The notes beneath the pieces were generated by a model, which searched no databases, was not told the origin of the DNA, and saw nothing but the letters and a program-made list of their open reading frames with translations. Shown one piece after another: positions 15,617 through 22,855 of a stretch of 34,873 nucleotides of DNA. A program made the translations under genes and the position numbers. Positions within the stretch are counted from its first letter, which is position 1; the number at the start of each line of letters is the position of its first letter. The stretch is from the NCBI GenBank assembly GCA_030837545.1, contig JAUPKI010000100.1:1-34873 (forward strand), given 5' to 3'. The stretch comes from Thermodesulfobacteriota bacterium. Its GTDB lineage: Bacteria > Desulfobacterota > DSM-4660 > Desulfatiglandales > Desulfatiglandaceae.

Positions 15617-16477
15617 CTACTTGCCGTATTCGTACCAGCCCCCCCCTGTTTTTCTGCCCAGTCTATTTGCCCGGATCATGGTCTTGAGGAGGTTGGGAGA
15701 AGCCCATTTGGACTCCTTATTGAGTTCCTTGTAAAAATATTCAGCAACAAAGTAACAGACATCAATCCCCGTCAGGTCCATCAATTCAAACGGCCCCATG
15801 GGGTAATTAAGGCCGTTCTTGACCGCCGTGTCAACATCCTTCGGCGTAGCGATCCCTTCCTCAACGATCTTAATGGCCTCTATCATGTGAGGAATCATAA
15901 TCCGGTTGACAATAAATCCGGGAGAATCTTTTTTGACCTCTACGGTTATCTTTCCCATCTTCTGCGCGACCGCCGTGGTCGTTGCCACGGTTTCGTCGCT
16001 CGTCGAATACCCCCTGATAATCTCAACGAGCTTCATTAATGGGACGGGATTGAAGAAGTGCATTCCGCAGACCTTTTCCGGACGTTGGGTGGCTGCGGCG
16101 ATCTCGGTCAGGGACATGGACGAGGTATTGGATGCCAGGATCACCTCGGGGGGACACAGATCATCAAGTTCCTTGAAAACGCTTTTCTTTAAATTCAGGT
16201 CTTCAATAACCGCCTCAATCACCAAATCCACACCCTTCATGAGTGCCAGATCTGTGGTGCCCTGAATTCGGCCCATGACCGCTTTTTTTTGAGCCGCATC
16301 CATCTTCCCTTTTTCAACACTCTTCGAGAGAAAGCGGTCGATGCTTTTCATCCCTCGATCGACAAATTCATCCTTGACATCTCTCATCACAACGTCACAC
16401 CCGATCTGGGCTGCGATCTGCGCAATGCCGTTTCCCATCGTGCCCGCGCCGACGACGCCAATCTTTTTGATCTCCAT
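15617..16477 (-). CDS. hbd: 3-hydroxybutyryl-CoA (3-hydroxyacyl-CoA) dehydrogenase
   Basis: It interconverts (S)-3-hydroxyacyl-CoA and 3-oxoacyl-CoA with NAD(H), in beta-oxidation or butyrate-type metabolism. The Rossmann motif is VVGAGTMGNGIAQ (GAGTMG at 10-15). The catalytic dyad is visible as H140 in GMHFFNP and E152 in KLVE, with ASNTSS before it. The C-terminal dimerisation domain has DSPGFIVNRI, LNYPMGPFELMDLTG and GRKTGGGWYEY. The 286-residue length fits the stand-alone Hbd class (no crotonase domain). ATG 16477 has AAAGGAG seven bases upstream. No thiolase, crotonase or acyl-CoA dehydrogenase gene is nearby, so the pathway cannot be assigned from context. Confidence 0.95.
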   Translation of the reverse strand: MEIKKIGVVGAGTMGNGIAQIAAQIGCDVVMRDVKDEFVDRGMKSIDRFLSKSVEKGKMDAAQKKAVMGRIQGTTDLALMKGVDLVIEAVIEDLNLKKSVFKELDDLCPPEVILASNTSSMSLTEIAAATQRPEKVCGMHFFNPVPLMKLVEIIRGYSTSDETVATTTAVAQKMGKITVEVKKDSPGFIVNRIMIPHMIEAIKIVEEGIATPKDVDTAVKNGLNYPMGPFELMDLTGIDVCYFVAEYFYKELNKESKWASPNLLKTMIRANRLGRKTGGGWYEYGK

Positions 16478-16696
16478 AACTGCTCCTTTACATGGTTATC
16501 TGGTCCAACAACTGATGCACCCGCATATCATCAGGGTCATCGTATCTGCCATGGGTCCGGGGCCTGACCTTCAATCACGCGTTGAGAGCGACGGATGTTG
16601 GATTGCCAGGCACGAAAGACCGACCGCATGACACCCCTTAACGCAGCAGCAGTTCCGATTCATGCCCCTACTTGAGGACCTGACCTGAATTGCTCC

Positions 16697-16924
16697 TTAT
16701 ACGGACTCCACGCCTGTTACTTCAGGAATGTTCTGTTTCAAGATCTTCTCGATTCCCATCTTGAGGGTCATCTGGGCCATCGGACATCCTCCGCACGCAC
16801 CCATCAGTTTCACCTTGACCATTCCATCTTGTTCCACATCAACCAATTGAACATCGCCCCCGTCCGCTTGGAGCGAAGGCCGAACCTTTTGAAGGGCGCT
16901 CTCAACCTTTTCCTTTAGCGTCAT
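16697..16924 (-). CDS. NifU C-terminal-domain (Nfu-type) iron-sulfur scaffold protein
   Basis: A 75-residue stand-alone Nfu domain that can carry a 4Fe-4S cluster for delivery to apoproteins. The family start ([18 protein letters not shown]) and the cluster motif [12 protein letters not shown] with C44 and C47 are clear. Length matches single-domain Nfu proteins of anaerobes. ATG 16924 has AAGGAG about eleven bases upstream and a second purine run immediately before it. It lies between the SPL-type gene and hbd, with gaps of about 170 and 220 bases, so it may have its own promoter. The neighbouring radical SAM protein and the FrhB/IorA enzymes are plausible clients, but nothing in the sequence proves it. 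Confidence 0.92.
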   Translation of the reverse strand: MTLKEKVESALQKVRPSLQADGGDVQLVDVEQDGMVKVKLMGACGGCPMAQMTLKMGIEKILKQNIPEVTGVESV

Positions 16925-17091
16925 ATCCTTTTCATCTCCTTAGGTTATCTGGTGGTTTATCTTAGTTCCGCACACCCATGTGCCCTCTCTGGGTAGAGAA
17001 AGATTAATACTTAGCACAGATATCGGCAGATTGCCACCCAAAAATGCCGACCTCCTCCTCCGCGAGCGCTGAAACTTCTCGACGGCAGGCG

Positions 17092-18213
17092 TTATGCAGG
17101 TTGCCCAGTGCCATTGAAGAATTTCACGACCCGTTGATCCAGATATTCGCGGAGACCTGAAGAGGTTTTCGGACTCCACCCCATACTGGACCGCCATACC
17201 TCATCCGACTCCATGCAGAGGTAGAGGCCGAGATCAGGATGCCACGCTTCCAGGAGGTGTCGGATAACGTGGTAAAGTTCAATTCGAATGGGCTTGAAGT
17301 AACGCATTTTACCATCCAGACCGATGATAAATTCGCCATTGAGAACACCGGATGTCGGGTGGCGCCTACGAATAATCGGTTTAAGGGCCGGCATAAATCG
17401 GAAAGAACCCATACTGATCCAGATAATGCGCCCGGGGTCAATCCGCCTGTCCAACAACTCGACGGTTCGGGCATAGTCATCCCGCCAACCCGGATACGGG
17501 ACCAGGGGATCGAAGTGAAACCCGAGGATAAACCCCTCTGATTGACATTGTCTTGCCGCCTCAACCCTCTTCTCGATGCTTGCCGCCCCTTTTTCTTCCT
17601 TGGCTGAGATCCAGGGACCATTGAGGGACCACGACAGGATAATCCGGTCTCTGTACCCTGAGGCCAGTACCCTGCTGATCCGGGTCGTCTTTGTCTTAAG
17701 TTCCAGGATCGCGTTTTTTCGGCGGGAAAATTGAGGCAGCAGCATGTCGCTCCAGTGGGTCATCGGGTCAAGGGCGAGGCTATCTGTAAATTCTCCCGTC
17801 CCCACCCTGAATATCCGCCCAGGCTGGCTGTCAATGACCTGCAATACATCCGGGAGCTGTTCCTCCAGGTTCACAAAGACCCTCAAGGAGGGCTGATTGA
17901 CGAAATAGGATTGAAGGATGCAATAACTGCAGTCAAGGGGACAATTGGCCGCAAGATTGAGGATTTGATACCCGCAGCAGATATATTCCCGGGTACCGGG
18001 ACAGGGTTTCAGGAAATCGCCCTTATAGTGCTGCAAATGGAGCGTTTCCTTGCCGGGCTCACCATCAAAGAGGTGTGGATCCAGTCCCGAAGAATGCACA
18101 GGCACGCCGGGAAGACCAGCCAGTATTTGCCGGGTGAGGGCATAGGATGAGGCATCTTTGTCGAGGACCACCCGCCTTATGTGAAGTCCGTTCATCAAGA
18201 GGTTCCATCCCAT
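17092..18213 (-). CDS. SPL-family radical SAM protein (spore photoproduct lyase-like)
   Basis: A 373-residue protein resembling SplB, which repairs the UV lesion spore photoproduct (thymine dimer) by a radical SAM reaction. The cluster motif ANCPLDCSYCILQSYF gives C91, C95 and C98 with the CxxxCxxC spacing. Upstream there is KPCPGTREYICCGYQILN, as in SPL proteins, and later GTGEFTDSLALDP, ELKTKT, LSWSLNGP and GFHFDPLVPYPGW. The organism shows no sign of sporulation genes here, so the substrate may be another DNA or thymine lesion; non-spore SPL relatives are widespread. ATG 18213 is 11 bases after the ParB-like stop; a second ATG six codons in is possible. The two genes look co-transcribed behind murJ. 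Confidence 0.85.
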   Translation of the reverse strand: MGWNLLMNGLHIRRVVLDKDASSYALTRQILAGLPGVPVHSSGLDPHLFDGEPGKETLHLQHYKGDFLKPCPGTREYICCGYQILNLAANCPLDCSYCILQSYFVNQPSLRVFVNLEEQLPDVLQVIDSQPGRIFRVGTGEFTDSLALDPMTHWSDMLLPQFSRRKNAILELKTKTTRISRVLASGYRDRIILSWSLNGPWISAKEEKGAASIEKRVEAARQCQSEGFILGFHFDPLVPYPGWRDDYARTVELLDRRIDPGRIIWISMGSFRFMPALKPIIRRRHPTSGVLNGEFIIGLDGKMRYFKPIRIELYHVIRHLLEAWHPDLGLYLCMESDEVWRSSMGWSPKTSSGLREYLDQRVVKFFNGTGQPA

Positions 18214-18224
18214 GGATTTCTCAG

Positions 18225-19187
18225 CTAGTCCAGCCCCTGTATTCGAAGGAGTTCCTGAAGCCTGTTTTTGAGGTCCTCCCCTTCCCTGAAAAGGATTTCT
18301 AATCGGTAATGCTCTCCCTCAAAAAAGGGTGGAGCGCTTATCAGGATCCCATCCGGCAGGTTCAGGTTAATCACGGCCCGGCTGAATTTCTTTTCGGCCT
18401 TGACGATGGAGGGGTTGCGTCGCGTTTTGATGCGGTTGAGCACCGCCTTTGCCTGCTGGGGCCTGTTCGTGTTCTTATCCAAATGGTTGCGGTCGAGATC
18501 CAATTCGCTCAATATCCAAGGGATGGGATTTTTTTCAATAAAAGATAAATCAACTATATAATCAATAAATTGTAATTGTTGATTAATGTTAAGCATTAAT
18601 TCTGAAATGACCCTTAGCAGGCCAGCTCTGGATGCGGCATCAATGTCTGAAAGCATCTTCACGGCCCGCCATGAGAGTCTCCCTTCTGAGACAAACGTCT
18701 TTATCTTCACATCAAAATGTGTCTCCATTTCCAAAAAGAAAAGGAGGCCTTTCTCGTTGGGGCTAAGCCCCAAAAGCGGCATATATTGGGTTACAATTTC
18801 TTGTCTCGGCACAAAGGCGGAAAGCCGACTCAGAACCATCCCCTTCTCCACGTCATTCAGTCTTCTTGTGGACAGATTGTCATGGAGATTCAAGAGGAGA
18901 CATTCCAGAGGAGGCATATCATCATGCCTCTCGATGAGCCGACAGGGCGTGCTGACTGCGTTCAATGACTTTAGTGCCTTGATCCTGCGGTACCCGGCAA
19001 CGACCGCAATCTTCTGACCCGGATCGCTTCTCAATATGGGGGGATTGATGAGGCCGACCGTTTTGATGGAGGAGATCAGGGGTTCAAGATCGAACCCGAA
19101 ACTCATGCAGAAGGGCCCCGGCGCGTCGCCGATGTCGTCCAACGCCACCTCCTGGAGCGGTATCTCACTCACCCTATAAGGATTCAT
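18225..19187 (-). CDS. ParB/Spo0J-like nuclease-fold protein (no parA partner)
   Basis: Residues 8-110 resemble the ParB N-terminal CTPase domain: PLISSIKTVGLINPPIL, then AVVAGYRRIKALKSL (the GERR-like box with G65-R68) and LLNLHDNLSTRRLNDVEKG in place of the usual ENLQRxDL box. A helical middle follows that may hold the HTH (about 110-200), and the C-terminal 120 residues, which include a lysine/arginine-rich tract, have no match I recognise. There is no parA, no parS-like palindrome and no origin gene nearby, so a chromosome-segregation role is doubtful. It sits between murJ (22 bases upstream) and the SPL-like gene (11 bases downstream). A strikingly AT-rich patch at 18535-18606 encodes residues about 195-218. 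Confidence 0.75.
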   Translation of the reverse strand: MNPYRVSEIPLQEVALDDIGDAPGPFCMSFGFDLEPLISSIKTVGLINPPILRSDPGQKIAVVAGYRRIKALKSLNAVSTPCRLIERHDDMPPLECLLLNLHDNLSTRRLNDVEKGMVLSRLSAFVPRQEIVTQYMPLLGLSPNEKGLLFFLEMETHFDVKIKTFVSEGRLSWRAVKMLSDIDAASRAGLLRVISELMLNINQQLQFIDYIVDLSFIEKNPIPWILSELDLDRNHLDKNTNRPQQAKAVLNRIKTRRNPSIVKAEKKFSRAVINLNLPDGILISAPPFFEGEHYRLEILFREGEDLKNRLQELLRIQGLD

Positions 19188-19209
19188 AATCTCCCCAGTG
19201 TCTCATACC

Positions 19210-20829
19210 TCACCTGCTCCGGCGTTTTCTTTGGGTTCTTGGCCGCAGTATGGCCCGGATCGATGTGATCTCTTGGCAGCCCAGTAAACGGGCAGCGCCA
19301 AAGTAGATGATTATGCCGATCCCGATAAGGGCGATCAGGTGGATACCCATCCCGGAAAGCCCTGCTCCAGGATCGGCGGTCAGCCATCTGGAGAAACAGG
19401 CGTACACGCCCAGGGCCATGAGGCCGGCGGCCAGGGCAGACTTGGCTAAAGATATAAAAACTGGCTTTATATTTATAACGGAACCTTTTCTTTTTAAATA
19501 AACAATCAGAAGACAAAATTGAACAGATGACGCAATGGAAAGGGCAAGGGCCAGCCCCCCATGTTTCAAGGGCCCCATCAGCCACAGGCTTAACCCGAAA
19601 TTGATCGCCAGGGCGATCACCGCCACTTTTACAGGCGTCTTTGTGTCCTGGAGGGCATAAAAGGCGGAAACCATCACCCTGATCCCGGAAAAAGCCCAGA
19701 GGCCCAGGGCGTAATAGAAAAGGGCGCGTTCTGTCATTATCGATGCGTGTGCATCAAAGGCGCCCCTTTCAAAGAAAATCTGAACGATCGGTTTGCCTAA
19801 GACGATCAGTCCCGCCATGGACGGCAGGGTGATAAAAAACACGAGGCAGAGGGCATGGTTCAGGGTACTCTGAAACTGGACAAGATCCTTTCTGGCCGCT
19901 TGTGTGGAGAGGGAGGGAAGCGCGGCCGTACTGATGGCGATGGCAAAGATCCCTAAGGGAAATTCAACCAATCGATCTGCATAATAGAGCCATGAAACGC
20001 TCCCTTCCGGCAAAAATGTCGCCAAGAGTGTTCCTATGAACTGGTTGACCTGATACACGGCAGAACCAAAAACCGCCGGGAGCATGAGGAGGCCAATCCG
20101 TTTGAGCGCAGGGTGGCCGGGGTCCCATTTGGGAAATGGGGTGAAGCCCTCTCTGATGGCATATGGAACCTGCAACCCCACCTGGAGTGCCCCCCCGATC
20201 AGGACCCCGATGGCAATGCCCACAATGGGGGCCGCACAATGGGGAGAGATCAGATATGCGGCGGCGATGATGCCGACATTCAGAAAAATAGGGGCGGCAG
20301 CCGGGGCGGCAAAACGCCTGAGAGAATTGAGGACCCCCATGAAGAAGGCCACAATGCTGATAAAAAAGATGTAGGGGAACATGATCCGGGTCAGGAGAAC
20401 CGTCAGGTCATATTTGATGCCGCCCCCTCCGAAACCAAATGCCTGCACACGCACGATCCACGGAGAAAACAGGATGCCCAAAAGGGTCACCGCTACCAGA
20501 ATGATGGATAGAATGGTCAGTACGACCCTTGCCAGGTCAAAGGCATCTTTCTTTGTCTTGAGGGTGAGATACTCGGTAAATACCGGGATGAAGGCGACGG
20601 TGAGAGACCCCTCTGCAAGGAGACGTCTCAGGAGATTGGGGATGCGGAATGCAACAAAAAACGCATCAGCGGCCAAACCGGAACCGAAGAGTCCTGCAAT
20701 GACCATATCACGGACCAGTCCGAGGATACGGCTCAGAAAGGTGAAGAAGCTGACCACCCCGGCGGCATATCCAAGCCTTCTGTTTTCGTGGCGGGTCTGC
20801 TGTGTGAATGCGGAAAAACTTCTTGACAT
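19210..20829 (-). CDS. murJ: MurJ: lipid II flippase
   Basis: MurJ (MviN) moves undecaprenyl-linked lipid II across the inner membrane for peptidoglycan synthesis. The family start is clear: FFTFLSRILGLVRDMVIAG, then ADAFFVAFRIPNLLRRLLAE and GSLTVAFIPVF. The rest is a series of hydrophobic segments consistent with 14 membrane helices, including YYADRLVEFPLGIFAIAIST and FYALQDTKTPVK. The length of 539 residues is typical, with a short basic C-terminal tail (RPRTQRKRRS). Its start codon overlaps the -35 element of the divergent rpsT promoter. It heads an apparent leftward operon with the ParB-like and SPL-like genes. Confidence 0.96.
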   Translation of the reverse strand: MSRSFSAFTQQTRHENRRLGYAAGVVSFFTFLSRILGLVRDMVIAGLFGSGLAADAFFVAFRIPNLLRRLLAEGSLTVAFIPVFTEYLTLKTKKDAFDLARVVLTILSIILVAVTLLGILFSPWIVRVQAFGFGGGGIKYDLTVLLTRIMFPYIFFISIVAFFMGVLNSLRRFAAPAAAPIFLNVGIIAAAYLISPHCAAPIVGIAIGVLIGGALQVGLQVPYAIREGFTPFPKWDPGHPALKRIGLLMLPAVFGSAVYQVNQFIGTLLATFLPEGSVSWLYYADRLVEFPLGIFAIAISTAALPSLSTQAARKDLVQFQSTLNHALCLVFFITLPSMAGLIVLGKPIVQIFFERGAFDAHASIMTERALFYYALGLWAFSGIRVMVSAFYALQDTKTPVKVAVIALAINFGLSLWLMGPLKHGGLALALSIASSVQFCLLIVYLKRKGSVINIKPVFISLAKSALAAGLMALGVYACFSRWLTADPGAGLSGMGIHLIALIGIGIIIYFGAARLLGCQEITSIRAILRPRTQRKRRSR

Positions 20830-20851
20830 CGCAGTGAATTTTATCTATATT
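20823..20851 (+). promoter_or_regulatory. Strong sigma-70 promoter of rpsT
   Basis: TTGACA (20823-20828), a 17-base spacer and TATATT (20846-20851) form a near-consensus promoter about 85 bases upstream of rpsT. The -35 box overlaps the start codon of murJ (20827-20829) on the other strand, so polymerase bound here could affect murJ translation-start-region transcription. Confidence 0.75.
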
Positions 20852-20935
20852 ATCTAATTTAGCTGCGAAAGCGAATCAGCAGCGTGAACAGCCGGTTAGA
20901 AACAACCACCCATTGTCCTACAAGGAGATCCGGAT

Positions 20936-21211
20936 TTGGCAAACCATCCATCAGCCCTGAAAAGGGCGAAACAGAATGAGGTCAAGAGAGTCAGAAACAA
21001 GAGTTCCAAGACAAGGGTCAAAAAGGCGGTCAAGGAAGTCAGGGCCGCCATTGCTGCCAATTCAGCAGAACAGGCCCAACAGGGCTTCAAGGAGGCTGTC
21101 TCCATCATTCAGAAGAGCGCTTCCAAGGGGGTTATTCATAAAAACCAGGCATCCCGAAAAATCTCCCGCCTGGCTCGCGGCATCAACCGGCTGACAGCCT
21201 CCGAAGGGTGA
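20936..21211 (+). CDS. rpsT: Ribosomal protein S20
   Basis: Small-subunit protein bS20, which binds 16S rRNA helices 9 and 44. The 91-residue sequence starts with ANHPSALKRAKQNEVKRVRN after the initiator, continues with SKTRVKKAVKEVRAAI and ends in the conserved KGVIHKNQASRKISRLARGI. The start codon is TTG at 20936, with AAGGAG eight bases upstream (20922-20927); a non-ATG start is a known feature of rpsT in several bacteria and is linked to its autoregulation. It has a near-consensus promoter and converges on holA, whose stop is only 27 bases beyond. Confidence 0.97.
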   Translation: MANHPSALKRAKQNEVKRVRNKSSKTRVKKAVKEVRAAIAANSAEQAQQGFKEAVSIIQKSASKGVIHKNQASRKISRLARGINRLTASEG

Positions 21212-21238
21212 TTCGCCCAGCGGCCAGCGCGGATTCGC

Positions 21239-22237
21239 CTATAATGACAGGAGCAGATGCTCAAGGATAAGTCGGGGCTGCGCCCCTGACTTTAGATGCC
21301 TGTCGGCCCCGTAAAGCATGTGGAGGGCATGTTCCAGATCACTGATGCGCCAGTTCCGCGCTTGTTCGAACAGCTTGTTCGCCAGAAAGGGTTGGACTTG
21401 AAGTTTTCTGACCATATCAGCGGATCTTCCGCCCTTATCAGCGATGGATTTGGCCTGGATAATCAGCCGGATCTGCCGGTTCAGCATCCCGATAAACCCG
21501 AACGCTGCATCGCGCCCCTCCTCTTCCAGGTATCGATTCAAGACCGAGAGGGAAGCCGCGTGCCGCCTGAGCGATATCTGATCCATTAGCTCGAAAATCG
21601 TGTAGATACGGCTGTTGATGGCGAGTTCCTTGACCTCCGCTTCCCCCACCGTCTTGCTCCCGTAGCGGAGATGGAGTTTTTCCATCTCGGTGTACAGGTC
21701 CCGCAATCGGTTTCCCACCAAAGTCTGCAGATAGACGCACGCCTTCCCTGTCATGTTCAGCCCTAACTCTGCGGCAAATCGTTTTAACCAGGGCATTACC
21801 TGCTTGTCATAGAGTGGCTTGAAATGAACAGCGCCGCCGGCGTCCCTGATCCTTTTATAGAACGCCTTTCTGAAGTCAGCCTTGCCGGATACAAATATGA
21901 GGCAGGTGGACGGGACGGGGTTGCCTATGTACGGAATAAAGGACTCAAGGGCCGATGCCGGGATGTTTTCAGTACGCCTGACAATGATGAGGCGGTTTGT
22001 CGACAAAAAGGGGAGAGAACAAGCTGCATCGGAAATATCAGCGGGATTTACGGCCTCGCCGCCATAGAAGATCTGGAGGTTGAAATCTCTGGCAGACTCG
22101 GGAATGAGGGTTTCGCGAATCTCGTTCAACACTTTTTCGATTTGAAATTCTCCGGGACCGTAGAAGAGATAAATCCTCCCTAACCGGCCGCGTTTGAGCA
22201 GGTCCAGGATGTCTTCAGATGAGAGATCGACTGGCAT
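21239..22237 (-). CDS. holA: HolA: DNA polymerase III delta subunit
   Basis: The delta subunit of the clamp loader opens the beta sliding clamp. The N-terminal part reads GRIYLFYGPGEFQIEKVLNE, a non-Walker AAA+ start typical of delta; LPFLSTNRLIIVRR and later RLRDLYTEMEKLHLRYG fit the family, and the C-terminal collar domain has FGFIGMLNRQIRLIIQAK. The length of 332 residues is normal. Its ATG overlaps the lptE stop by one base (TGATG), which implies coupled translation. lptE-holA behind leuS is a common order in proteobacteria. Confidence 0.94.
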   Translation of the reverse strand: MPVDLSSEDILDLLKRGRLGRIYLFYGPGEFQIEKVLNEIRETLIPESARDFNLQIFYGGEAVNPADISDAACSLPFLSTNRLIIVRRTENIPASALESFIPYIGNPVPSTCLIFVSGKADFRKAFYKRIRDAGGAVHFKPLYDKQVMPWLKRFAAELGLNMTGKACVYLQTLVGNRLRDLYTEMEKLHLRYGSKTVGEAEVKELAINSRIYTIFELMDQISLRRHAASLSVLNRYLEEEGRDAAFGFIGMLNRQIRLIIQAKSIADKGGRSADMVRKLQVQPFLANKLFEQARNWRISDLEHALHMLYGADRHLKSGAQPRLILEHLLLSL

Positions 22238-22791
22238 CAGAATCGTTCCATGGTCCGGAGATAGATCCTTTCGGCCAGTAACTGGGCGATCCTTCTGGCC
22301 GCCTTTCTCTGGTTATATCGCGTCTTCAGGGGATCGGAATCAACCGTAAAAGGGGCCTTTTCCTCCATCGCCTCGTCATCCCATACGACCTCTCCGGTGG
22401 TCCTGTTCATCAGCTTGGCCGCCAGTCTGATCTTGAGCCATCGTGAACTGGTTACCTCAAACGTATCGTTGGTTACCTTATAGCTGAGGGGCTCGGTCTT
22501 GATCTCCCGCACATTCCCAATCAGGAGAAATGCCGCCTCTTCCTTTGAAACCAGGGGGATCTGGGAGTGGCTGACAAATTCCTTGCGGATCATCATGGTG
22601 AAATCGCCCTCAAAGCCCAAAGAGGATGAGGGGCTTGGAATCAGGGGGATGGCCAGGCTCGGAATGTCGATCCCTTTGGGCTCATTGGTAGCCTGGAGTT
22701 GATACCCGCATCCGGATATCCACAGGAACACCACAAAGATGGCCATCCGAACCGTGAGACGTGAAATGTGAATCGATTTACTCCTCAACAC
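22237..22791 (-). CDS. lptE: LptE: LPS-assembly lipoprotein
   Basis: LptE plugs the LptD barrel in the outer membrane and helps insert lipopolysaccharide. A hydrophobic signal (residues 14-25) ends in a lipobox ISGC with lipidated C28, followed by GYQLQATNEPKGI, the usual GYxL start of mature LptE. The rest has low conservation, as is typical: NVREIKTEPLSYKVTNDT, then ARRIAQLLAERIY near the end. At 184 residues it is full length. The start could also be the ATG at residue 16. The gene lies between leuS and holA; the 64-base gap from leuS is filled by an AATTCC/AATCCC repeat. Presence of LptE supports an LPS-bearing outer membrane. Confidence 0.88.
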   Translation of the reverse strand: MLRSKSIHISRLTVRMAIFVVFLWISGCGYQLQATNEPKGIDIPSLAIPLIPSPSSSLGFEGDFTMMIRKEFVSHSQIPLVSKEEAAFLLIGNVREIKTEPLSYKVTNDTFEVTSSRWLKIRLAAKLMNRTTGEVVWDDEAMEEKAPFTVDSDPLKTRYNQRKAARRIAQLLAERIYLRTMERF

Positions 22792-22855
22792 TCCCTGAAT
22801 TCCTCAATCCCGAATCCCTCAATTCCTAAATCCCCCAATTCCTGAACTCATCATC
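22792..22855. repeat. Short-period intergenic repeat (AATTCCT/AATCCC units)
   Basis: The leuS-lptE gap consists of alternating AATTCCT and AATCCC-type words every eight or nine bases. The same word family occurs on the same strand at 25928-25985 and in reverse complement at 9121-9165 and 9226-9250. It encodes nothing and shows no stable hairpin. Confidence 0.6.

Noticed and set aside
18225-19187. Chromosome origin or partition locus, because of the ParB-like gene
   Set aside because: There is no parA, dnaA, gidB or parS-like palindrome around it; murJ and SPL neighbours do not fit an origin region.
22792-22855. CRISPR array, because of regularly spaced short repeats
   Set aside because: Units are only seven to nine bases, have no unique spacers of 25-45 bases, and no cas genes are present.
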